Positions 1 to 9,190 of a stretch of 64,000 nt of DNA are shown here, in pieces. Position 1 is the first letter of the stretch. The number at the start of each line of letters is the position of its first letter. Location of the stretch: positions 808,587-872,586 of the forward strand of contig NW_005434661.1 of assembly GCF_000315625.1 (NCBI RefSeq), read 5' to 3'. The DNA comes from Guillardia theta CCMP2712. Its lineage: Eukaryota > Cryptophyceae > Pyrenomonadales > Geminigeraceae. The notes beneath the pieces are model-generated. The model ran no database searches. It had not been told where the DNA came from and saw only the letters and a program-made list of their open reading frames with translations. Both the position numbers and the translations under genes were made by a program.

Positions 1-56
1 CATGAGTCTGAGTCTGATGCTGCTGCTAATGCTAATGATGATTTTCATATTGCTGC

Positions 57-118
<62 letters not shown>

Positions 119-320
119 GTGCTGGTGCTGGTGCTGGTGCTGGTGCTGGTGCTGATGATGATGCTAGTGATGCTGGTGCTGGTGGTGGTGCTGGTGGTGG
201 TGCTGGTGGTGGTGGTGGTGGTGGTGCTGTTGGTGGTGGTGGTGGTGCTTGTGCTGGTCCTGGTGCTGGTGCTGCTGGTGGTGCTGGTGCTGGTGCTGCT
301 GATGATGATGACGATGATGA
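1..320. repeat. Compound trinucleotide/hexanucleotide microsatellite
   Basis: Successive runs of CTG, GAT, GGTGCT and GGT units fill the first 320 bases. The reading frames across it are only low-complexity Leu/Met/Val or His runs, so I call no gene. Confidence 0.9.
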
Positions 321-1494
321 TGCTCTACGACTTCTCTCATGTCTTGCATCACCTCGTCGTCTTCTTCGTCCTCCTTGTCATCACCGCATCCTCCCATGCG
401 ACTCCTTTGGCAAAAGTTTCATCCCCCTCATCCCCATGCTTCATCTCCCTCATTACTGCCTCATTACCCATGCAAAATCCGTTATGAATCACCAGAGATT
501 TGTAACCATCAAAATGCTGTATGAGGGTTGAGTACCCACCCCCTTTTAAATTCATGGCGAAACCCCATCCGTTGGTACGATCACCCTTGCAGGACCCCCT
601 TTCAAAGAACCCACCCCACCCTCTGTTCTCATGAAGTACCCCTTGAAAGTACTTTGCAAGGAGGGGTCCCTGGCTTGCAGGGACCAGCACGAGGGAGAAA
701 GTTCGACAAGTTCCTTTGTACATGACCCCACCCCTAATGAAGAGTACCTCCACCCTATCACAAATCCATCACTACCCAGCGGACCCAGGAAGACTCGAAG
801 AAGTACCGGTACTTTTCAACATTTCCTTTGTAGGAGAAGACCCGTATTCAACAATTTCAGTACCCCTGACCCCAATCAAGTATACCCCTACCACCATTTC
901 GAATTACCCCTACCCCCAGTTTTCTCAATACTCTCCCCTTGCGCCCGCTGCTTCTCGCCATGAGCTCGTCCGCTTGTACCTCCAGCATCAGCTCTTCTAC
1001 CTCCCCTCTGCCCCCTTCCCTTCCTGATCATGCTCATGCGTTCTATCCTCTCTTATGTTCTTCCTCCCCTTCCAGCCCCTTCGAGTATGCAAGTACTGTA
1101 CATGTCCTCCAGCATGGAGTGGAATCAACAAAGTGATACTAAAATCATGTCTTTCACGATCATTTGGATCATCATTCACAGCAACGCATTGATTTGTAGC
1201 GAAATCAATCTCCTTGTATTGATGAATGTCTCTGTATTCATAGCATCTCTTCTTCTTACAGTCAGGATCCTGGATCTCTACATCGCAGCCTGTGAACTTC
1301 ATGTTTGCGTCCCATTTAGTCTTGTTCCATCCATGGAATGAACTCGAGATGCTTGTTTGTTTGATAATTGAAGATACAAGAGCTTTTCTTGATCTGACAT
1401 GTCCTTGATCAGGAACCCTTAGCGCTAGGCTTCAATTCGCGCACAGAATTGACCTGAGGCCCGATCCTGGAATCTTTGCTCGCGCCGTGCCACC
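321..1494. other. Intergenic, C-rich TACCCC-type tract and a short hairpin
   Basis: No convincing gene. From about 530 to 920 the + strand is dense in ACCCC/TACCCC words. At about 665-687 the sequence GGTCCCTG is followed after a 5-base loop by its exact reverse complement CAGGGACC, an 8-bp hairpin. The last few hundred bases should hold the promoter of the chaperone gene; I see no clear TATA box. Confidence 0.6.
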
Positions 1495-4088
1495 ATGCCA
1501 TTCAATATGCCATGGAGGAATCCTCTGCTAGAGATATGCTTCCTGTCTGCCATCGCGTTGCTGTGCATGATTGATTGTTGCAATGGCGCGCCAACGGGGG
1601 CTGTTATGGGCATAGATTTCGGTACTGACAACTGTGTCGTTGCGATTGCACGCAGGAAGGGAGTTGATATTGTTAGCAACGAAGCCTCTCAAAGAAGCAC
1701 TCCCTCAATTGTATCTTTCGGAGCAAGTGAGAGGTTCATCGGAGAGCGAGGCTCCTCACAGAGGATGATGAACCTCAAGAACACCGTGTCAGAGCCGAAG
1801 AGGTTACTCGGAAGGAAGCTGCATGATGGGGAGGAGCTGCAAGACTTCACCATCAAGCTTGAGGAAGAGAACGAGGAAGTTGTTTCCAGAGTCTCTCTCT
1901 GTGGACATGATAGGACGTTCACCCCCACTCAGCTCGTGTCAATGATCCTTGGGAACTTGAAGAAAATAGCTCAAGCTGATCATGGATCTGAAGTGATTGA
2001 CTGCGCCATCGGAGTTCCTGTGTACTTCACCGAAAAGCAAAGAACTGCTTTGAGAGAGGCTGCTTCCATTGCCGGATTGAAATCCCTTCGATTGATCAAT
2101 GACAACACAGCCACAGCTCTGGCATACGGTATTACCAAGACTGACTTGCCAGAAGACAACCCGAGACATGTAGTCTTCCTGGATTTAGGACATGAGAGCA
2201 CGCAAGTTTCTGTAGTTGCTTACAAGAAGGGGCAACTCAAGGTCTTATCACATTCGTACAACAAGGAGATCGGCGGTAGACACATTGATAAATTGCTGTT
2301 CGAGCACTTCGCGGAAGTTTTCAACCAGAAATACGGTGTCGATGCTAGGAAAAATTCACGTGCAAGCTTGCGCCTTCGCACTCAATGTGAAAAGTTGAAA
2401 AAAACCCTTTCAGCAAATCCGAAGGATCTCGAAACGCCGATTCATGTTGAATGTATGATGGAAGATAAGGATGTATCAGGTATGTTCACTAGGGCGCAGC
2501 TCGAGGAATTGTTAGAAGGCCAGGGATTGTTGGCCAAGATCCAATCTACCATTGAATCAGCCATGGAGTTGTCTGGAATCAAGATGGATCAGGTGGACAG
2601 CGTCGAGATGGTTGGAGGAACTTCGAGAATCCCTAGAGTTCGTGAGTTGGTATCGGAATTCTTTGGCAAGGATTCAAGAACAACCATCAACGCTGCCGAG
2701 AGTGTGGCAAGAGGTGCATCCTTGGCTTGTGCGATGCTCTCGCCAGCCTTCAGGGTTCGTGAATTCCGCGTGTCGGACTGCTGCTTGTTTCCCGTTGAAG
2801 TGCAATATTACTCGGAGGACGGTTCGTGCAAAGGCAAATTGGAGTTCGAACGAGGCTCTGAGGTCCCAGGACAGAAGAGCCTGAAGCTCAAGACCGCTTC
2901 TCCGGTGCACTTTGAATGGATGCACAGTCAGGCTGAAGGTCTTCCGAAGGATGCATCTGTTGTGCTGTGCAAGCACAAAGTTAATGTTGATCCGAAGAAA
3001 GGAGAATGCTTGTTGAAGTTGGACTTGGGTTTGGGACTTGACGGATGCCCGGCCATCTTTTCTTGCGTGAAGGAAACTCAGGAAGAGGTTCTTGTCGAGC
3101 CTTCACCCCAGCGTACCCCCAAGAATCCAAGCTCAAACGCAACCAACACTACAGAGGAAGGAGCCGATAAGATGGCTGACGAAGCTGAAAACCTGCGGTT
3201 CCTGAAGCCCCGAAGACCAAACTTGTTACACGACAGGAGAAAATCTCTGTGGACACAACGTTTCAACTCGGAAATCTTCCTGAAGCCCTTGAGAGATTGA
3301 TGGAGGATGAGCGAAATATGGCCAGCCACGATGAGCTTGTCCATGAGACCCATGCAAGCAAGAACTCGTTGGAAGAATATGTTTACAAGATGCGAGATGC
3401 AATCTCCTCCACGTACTCTCAGTACGAGTCGGAAGACAAGAAGCGCGAGTTTCTCAAGAGGCTGGACGACATGGAAGAATGGCTCTATGGAGATGGAGAA
3501 GAAACCAGCAAGGACGTGTACGTCGAGAAGCTCAAGGAGCTGAAGCAGATTGGGGATCCTATCGAGAGCAGGGCCAAGGACTTTGAAGACGTTCGAGAGG
3601 CCTTTGGGAAGATGAGGAGCTACATCGACTTGTGCAGGAGGATGTCGCATACCGAAGACAAGAGATTCTCTCACATCACAGCTGAGGAACGTGCCAAGGT
3701 TGTTGAGGAGTGCAACCAGTATGAGAAGTGGGTGCAGGAGCAGGAAACCATCATAAAGGCAGCTCCCAAGACTGAAGTTCCACCCAAGTTTGCGTCGGAA
3801 GTGGAGTCCAAGAGGTCTGACCTGGAGCATGCTTGCAAGAAGATCATGAACAGACCGAAGCCCAAGGCTCCTTCCCCTCCTCCTCAAGCTGACAAGCCTA
3901 TGGAGGATCAGCCGAAAGAGGATGAGCAGGCCAAGGAGCAAGATGAGGATGAGCCTGAGGAAAGGAAGGATGAGGATGCCTGGATGGCAGACGAGGCAAA
4001 GCCCGACCAAGCAGCCCCAATGGACACGGAGGCAACAGGCGCCGCTGCGGAAGAGGATGGGCCCGTGGAGATGGAGAAGATGGACTGA
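1495..4088 (+). CDS. Hsp110-type Hsp70-superfamily chaperone with N-terminal signal peptide; one-base frameshift
   Basis: An ATP-binding chaperone or nucleotide-exchange factor of the Hsp110/Sse1/HSPA4 group. After a hydrophobic leader of about 30 residues comes the nucleotide-binding domain: the phosphate loop MGIDFGTDN, then VFLDLGHES, then the adenosine motif VGGTSRIPRVREL. A beta domain and a long charged helical C-terminal domain typical of Hsp110 follow. The start sits in a strong context (GCCACCATG). The frame breaks near 3188-3191: similarity runs on in another frame (from about 3190 to the stop at 4086-4088) as if one A were missing from an AAAA run. No intron signal lies there, so an assembly error is the simplest cause. 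The C-terminus ends in acidic and methionine residues without KDEL. A signal peptide on an otherwise cytosolic-looking Hsp110 suggests the ER or periplastid compartment. Family is sure; location is inferred. Confidence 0.9.
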
Positions 4089-4218
4089 AGCGTTGAGTGC
4101 CAGGATGAGGCAGACTAGAGAAAGGTGTGAGTGTTGGAAGTGGTTTAGAGTGAATCTTTTGTGGTCGGTTCTATCAGATAGTCTTCCTTCCTGCTGTACG
4201 TCCTGAGCTGCTGACCCC

Positions 4219-5888
4219 TCACGGCTTTTTCTGGCGAACTTCAAGGAATCTCTCAAGGGAGTAGGCGGAGGACCCTAGCAGGGTGATGGCGATTCCTACA
4301 GAGTTCCAAAAGGAGACTCTGTTACCGAAGATGATGACGGACAGCACCGTCTGCAGGGCCGTCTTGGCGCAGCCTGAGATGTGAGTTGTGAGCGGCGATC
4401 CGTACTTGATGAGCGCGAAGTAGGCCAGGTTGATCAGAAAGCCGACGACCGCCGCCTGAGGACGAAAGCGTCAGCTCCGACCGAGCGCATGCCGCCGGCG
4501 ACTCACGTTGGTCATCATCAGCCAGAACATCCTTGACTCCATAGCCCCCGAGCTCAGAGCTCCCTTGAGCTCCCCCGAGATGTAGACCATGGGCGCTAGC
4601 GCGAGGATACCGAGGAAGGTCGTGTAGTGCATGAGGCGCCAGGTTGAGTTGCCCACCACCGGCAGAATCTTCTTGACCGAGGTAGAGTAGCAGGCTACCA
4701 TGATGGAGGAGAAGATCCCAAAGATGAAGCCCTGCAACGAGTGCTGAGACTCTGCGCGTGGGGCTGGTGGGACATGGACAAGGAGGAGGAGGAAGGGAAG
4801 GGAGAAGGGGGCAGCAGGGGTGGGGGCAGTAGAGGGAGAAGGGGGAAGAGGGGGGAGAAAAGCGTAGGGGAACCTCATGGCTGAAGTTTAACTCCGTCAC
4901 TGTCCCCAGGGCGAAGCCAACCATGACGACGATGGAGCAGGTTGAGGCGTTGAAAGAAGGCAGGACTCCGAGGAGGAGGTAGCTGATGAGAATGTTGAAG
5001 GGGATGACTAGAGATCGGAGGATCTGCTGAAAGTTCAGATCCTATTGATGGGAGGAATTTGGGGTGGGGTGGGTCCTGTTGATGGGAGGGAGGAGGACGG
5101 GAGGGGATCATGTTGATGGAAGGAAGGAGGGGTGGTGAGGGTCCCTTTGATGGGAGGAAAGAGGGAGGGGGGGATCCTGCACCTGGTAGAAGCTGATGTC
5201 GACGTGCTTGAGGCAGTAGTTGGTCGACGACAACATGGAGACGAAGAGGAGGGTGACTGGCAGAATCTTCATGGCGATCGCTCCATCCAGGTCAACCTGC
5301 CGCATGCTGTCACAGGACAGCCAGAAAGGAGCAGCTCGCCATGACAGGAGGAATGAAGGTAAGGACTCCGAGCTTGGTCGAGACCTCTCCGAGGATGTAG
5401 AGCAACGCCATGGCTACAACGAGCTGAAACCTGCGGGAGAATGATGAGAAATGAGGAGGAGAGAGAAGCTGCGCAAGTACTCGGTCACGAAGAGAGGATA
5501 CTTGAACCGCGAGAAGATCAGCTTGTTCAAGAGGGTCAGGCTGAGGGACCTGTGGCGGTGGGTAAGGGAGATACGGGCCATGACAACAGCAAGCTCACGT
5601 GCTTAGGTAGAACAAGACCGCTCCCAGCGTCATCAGCGGTGAGTTGCTCTCCTCCTCCGCCACCTTCTTGCTCGTCTTGCCGGCGCTCGGCGCATTCATG
5701 CCCTGCCTCCTCCTCCATGGCGCGTGCTTCAGGATCCCGGCCGCGCCTATCCCCAACCCTCCTCCTCGGAGCCTGACTGCCGCCGAGGTAGCGATGCCAC
5801 CATGGGTCAAAGAGGGCAATGAAAAGGAGACGTCCACATGGGAAGTGACGGCAAGGAGGAGCAGGAGAACAGTCCTGGAAATCGCCAT
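4219..5888 (-). CDS. Plastid-targeted triose-phosphate/nucleotide-sugar-type translocator (TPT/SLC35 superfamily), seven exons
   Basis: A multispanning antiporter of the drug/metabolite transporter superfamily, probably in the plastid envelope, exchanging a phosphorylated metabolite. The exon model (+ coordinates) is 5599-5888, 5481-5549, 5346-5430, 5183-5296, 4874-5023, 4507-4731 and 4219-4455. It joins in frame to 389 residues, the usual family length. All introns are GT-AG; five are 49-51 nt apart from two expanded ones. Residues 1-22 form a signal peptide ending in VDVS, followed by FSLPS: a Phe at the predicted mature +1 and a Ser/Arg-rich, Gly-rich transit region, the cryptophyte plastid leader. 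Family motifs include NKLIFSRFKYP near the first helix, FYQILRSL mid-protein and GCAKTALQTVLSVIIFGN near the end. The substrate (triose phosphate, PEP, xylulose phosphate or sugar nucleotide) cannot be read from sequence alone. Confidence 0.88.
5024..5182 (-). repeat. Intron 4 of the translocator, expanded by a minisatellite
   Basis: This 159-nt intron is about three times longer than its sister introns. It holds about four diverged copies of a 30-45 bp unit built around TTGATGGGAGG. The splice borders are normal (GTGCAG at the donor, TTTCAG-CAG at the acceptor). Confidence 0.75.
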
Positions 5889-6168
5889 TCGTTGGATCCG
5901 CAGGAGAAAGCTTGAAAGAGAAGCACGGACGAGAGCAGGTGCAAGGAGGATGAAGGAGGGGAGGGGAGGGGAGAGAGCAGGAAGGAGGAAGAGGAGGATC
6001 TGAGTACAAGAAGGAGGAGGGAGAGCAGCAGGAGGAACGGAACTAAGCGATGACAATTGCTGCCATTGCCGGGGGCCGGTCCTCTGGTCATCCATCTTCC
6101 CTGGTCGATACTACCTTGCGGCTCATGACCAGCACTTGACTGGAGGGCACCAGGAAGGAGACGGGGGA

Positions 6169-6223
<55 letters not shown>

Positions 6224-6329
6224 GGAAAGACCACAGAGAGCAGACAGCAGGGACATGGGATGAGATGTTCTGGTGTCACAACATGTTGTTTGGATCTCAG
6301 AATGTCATAGCTGACTTCTTGGCAGGGAG
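5889..6329. other. Short divergent intergenic spacer with a GGAGCA hexanucleotide repeat
   Basis: This spacer separates the start of the translocator (-) from the start of the TMEM42-like gene (+), so it probably carries both promoters. About nine GGAGCA units lie at 6173-6223. No TATA box is obvious. Confidence 0.6.
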
Positions 6330-8223
6330 ATGTCAACGACAATCTATCGCTGCGGCACAGGTGGAGTAGATCTTCAGGCCTTGCAGTCGATCTGACGCTC
6401 GTCTCAGCTGGTTTCTTCGCTGCATTTGCATCTGTCTGTGCCAAGTTTGCATTCTCCGACTTGAACGATGTCAAGTTCCTAACCCAGGCCTGTAAGACCA
6501 ACAACACTGAATTTCTTCTGATCCTCCTTGAACACCAAATCCTCCTCCTCCTCCTCCTCCTCCTCCTCCTCCTCCTCCTCCATCTCCTCCTTAGTCATCC
6601 CCATAATTCTTTTTTTTATTCTAATAAGAAGGAGCGAAGGCGGCCGAGCATAATCAGGAGAGGCAGCTCCTGCAGCGTTTTAGCCAGAATCCGCTGACGA
6701 CGACGTTGTTCTCGTCGGCGGTCTTCTCATCGTCGGCATGATAATCTCCATCATGATGATGATGAAGAACAACAAGAAGATGATGACGATGTCCACCTCC
6801 ACCACCACGACCACCACCACCACCTCCTCCNNNNNNNNNNNNNNNNNNNNNNNNNNNNNNNNNNNNNNNNNNNNNNNNNNNNNNNNNNNNNNNNNNNNNN
6901 NNNNNNNNNNNNNNNNNNNNNNNNNNNNNNNNNNNNNNNNNNNNNNNNNNNNNNNNNNNNNNNNNNNNNNNNNNNNNNNNNNNNNNNNNNNNNNNNNNNN
7001 NNNNNNNNNNNNNNNNNNNNNNNNNNNNNNNNNNNNNNNNNNNNNNNNNNNNNNNNNNNNNNNNNNNNNNNNNNNNNNNNNNNNNNNNNNNNNNNNNNNN
7101 NNNNNNNNNNNNNNNNNNNNNNNNNNNNNNNNNNNNNNNNNNNNNNNNNNNNNNNNNNNNNNNNNNNNNNNNNNNNNNNNNNNNNNNNNNNNNNNNNNNN
7201 NNNNNNNNNNNNNNNNNNNNNNNNNNNNNNNNNNNNNNNNNNNNNNNNNNNNNNNNNNNNNNNNNNNNNNNNNNNNNNNNNNNNNNNNNNNNNNNNNNNN
7301 NNNNNNNNNNNNNNNNNNNNNNNNNNNNNNNNNNNNNNNNNNNNNNNNNNNNNNNNNNNNNNNNNNNNNNNNNNNNNNNNNNNNNNNNNNNNNNNNNNNN
7401 NNNNNNNNNNNNNNNNNNNNNNNNNNNNNNNNNNNNNNNNNNNNNNNNNNNNNNNNNNNNNNNNNNNNNNNNAACACCAACTACCTCCTCCTCCTCCTCC
7501 TCCTCCTCCTCCTCCTCCTCCTCCTCCTCCTCCTCCTCCTCCTCCTCCTCCTCCTCCTCCTCCTCCACAACCACCATCTGCTCCATACTCGCAATCTCAT
7601 CAGCACTCCTGACTATCGTCCTAGGTCAAGTTCTCGGAGGGACATGCGAGGGCCATCGATCTGCAGTACGTGACCCGTCGCCTGTTGTGCCATAGTTCTC
7701 ACCTGCTAACAAGGTCTTTCTTGTCTTCCGCGCGACATTCTTCGCCGGCATGCTGATCTCCAATGGGCTGATGATGACCAACTACACCAAGGCCATGCAC
7801 TTGACCTCCCCCTTCACCGCGACCGTGGCTACCACCTCCTTCAACTTCTGCATCACGGTTCGATCGCCTCCTCTCTGCACTGATCTTCACCCCTCTACTA
7901 TCCGCTCCTGCTTTCTCCCCTCTCCCTCACTCGCCTGCCCGTACACCAAACCCCTCACACCCTTTCCTACCCTCAGTTCCTGCCTCTGCTCTCTCCTCTG
8001 CTTCCCTGTGTTCTTCCTCTCCTATCGTCTCACCCATCCTCCTCTCTCTCCTCTTCGCCCATCCCGCGTCATGCTGATCGCCAGCATATCGCAGGCACTT
8101 CTATCCATGTGGCTCTTCGGCGAGCAGCTGCCGCTGCTGTGGTGGATCGGATTCTCCCTGATCCTCCTCGGAGTCACACTGCTGGCGGTCGGGCAGCGGG
8201 GAAAGGAGCAGAAGATGGACTGA
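6330..8223 (+). CDS. TMEM42-like EamA-fold membrane protein, split by an assembly gap
   Basis: A small membrane protein of the drug/metabolite transporter superfamily, closest to TMEM42; function unknown. Exon 1 is 6330-6360. A 47-nt intron with a TCTGACGCTCGTCTCAG 3' end follows, then exon 2 6408-6491, which encodes AGFFAAFASVCAKFAF as in TMEM42 and ends at a strong GTAAGA donor. Next come a CTC repeat and the N gap. A clear exon at about 7714-7857 encodes FFAGMLISNGLMMTNYTKAM and ATVATTSFNF; the last exon, 8095-8223, encodes GEQLPLLWWIGFSLILLG and the stop. One more small exon may lie near 7625-7665 (followed by GTACGT) but its phase does not fit simply. The middle of the protein may be missing in the gap. 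Confidence 0.7.
6831..7472. other. Assembly gap (642 N)
   Basis: A run of N flanked on both sides by CTC/CCT microsatellite, so the gap is probably a collapsed or unsequenceable repeat inside an intron. Reading frames drawn across it are meaningless. Confidence 0.99.
7485..7565. repeat. (CTC)n microsatellite beside the gap
   Basis: About 27 uninterrupted CTC units. A sister run lies at about 6539-6583 on the other side of the gap, and both fall in the same intron of the TMEM42-like gene. Confidence 0.95.
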
Positions 8224-9153
8224 GAGGCACGCGAGGTCGACATGGCTGCCATGGCGGATGGAGTGGGGGTTCAATGGGAGTTAATATCAAGACTGCGGCT
8301 GCTGGAGACGAGCTGGTCTTGACTAGTCCAGGATCTGGAGCTCTTGTGGGATGTTTGTCTCCAGCACTGTGTCCAGCAGGTCGAGTTTCTGTTGGCTCAG
8401 GTTCAGCCAGCGCACGTTCGCGGCCCTCCGAGGTCACCTGGATGGTCTTCTTCATGTCCGTGATGATTTGGGAAGAACGCTGGCAGGAGGGTCAGAATCT
8501 CCCTCGTTGATTTCAAATGTTGAGGGACCTGCTTCGCCTCTTCGACGACTTTCAGGATCTCGTGCTCGTTCTCTTTGATGTCGTCCCGATTGATATCCTG
8601 GTGGTCATTGAAGTCACCGACGGAGGTCACTGGAGCGACGGCAGGACGTCCCACCTCCTCCGATGCCAGCAGAGGATCCGCACAGAACGCGTCGAGCTCG
8701 TCCAACCTCCTGGCCAGCTCCTACAGTTGACGTCACTGCTGAGCGACGGGGGAGGAAGAGCGGACGTGCTCGTCGGCGAAGTTCTTCAAGGACTTGAAGA
8801 CCTGGGGTAGCAACATGCGCGTCAGTCGAGACGTGGGCAGGCAGGAGAGCTCACGAAGGTTGTAGGGAGGATGATCGGCTCCTCCTGCTCGTCGCTGCTG
8901 GTCGTGTGCAGGTAGGGGTGCTGGGCAAGTCAGTGGCGGCAAGTAGGATGCTTCGGGGTTACATAAAATCCGATCTCAGGCTTGGCCTTGATGTTGTCGG
9001 ACTCTGACGGCATGTCCACCTGGCTGAAGTTGCCTGTCGCCATGTCCAACTGAGGTAGAGGCAGACAGTGAGAAAGAGAGGGAAGGACGGGGGGGGGGAG
9101 GGAAGGGAGGAGCACGAGCACGAGCACGAGCACGAGCATGAGCACGGGCACGG

Positions 9154-9190
<37 letters not shown>

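Noticed and set aside
1-487. Met/Leu/Val-rich 161-residue frame
   Set aside because: Pure microsatellite translation.
3186-3192. Programmed -1 frameshifting in the chaperone
   Set aside because: No slippery X XXY YYZ heptamer and no obvious downstream structure; a lost base in AAAA explains it more simply.
3078-4256. 392-residue frame opposite the chaperone
   Set aside because: Leu/Arg-rich shadow of the strongly supported Hsp110 frames on the other strand; no motifs.
6654-7673. Reading frames of 260-311 residues across the N gap
   Set aside because: They consist of unknown bases and trinucleotide repeats.
8730-8745. 16-nt intron in the polycystin C-terminus
   Set aside because: A 47-nt intron with a normal branch site in the same place restores the frame.
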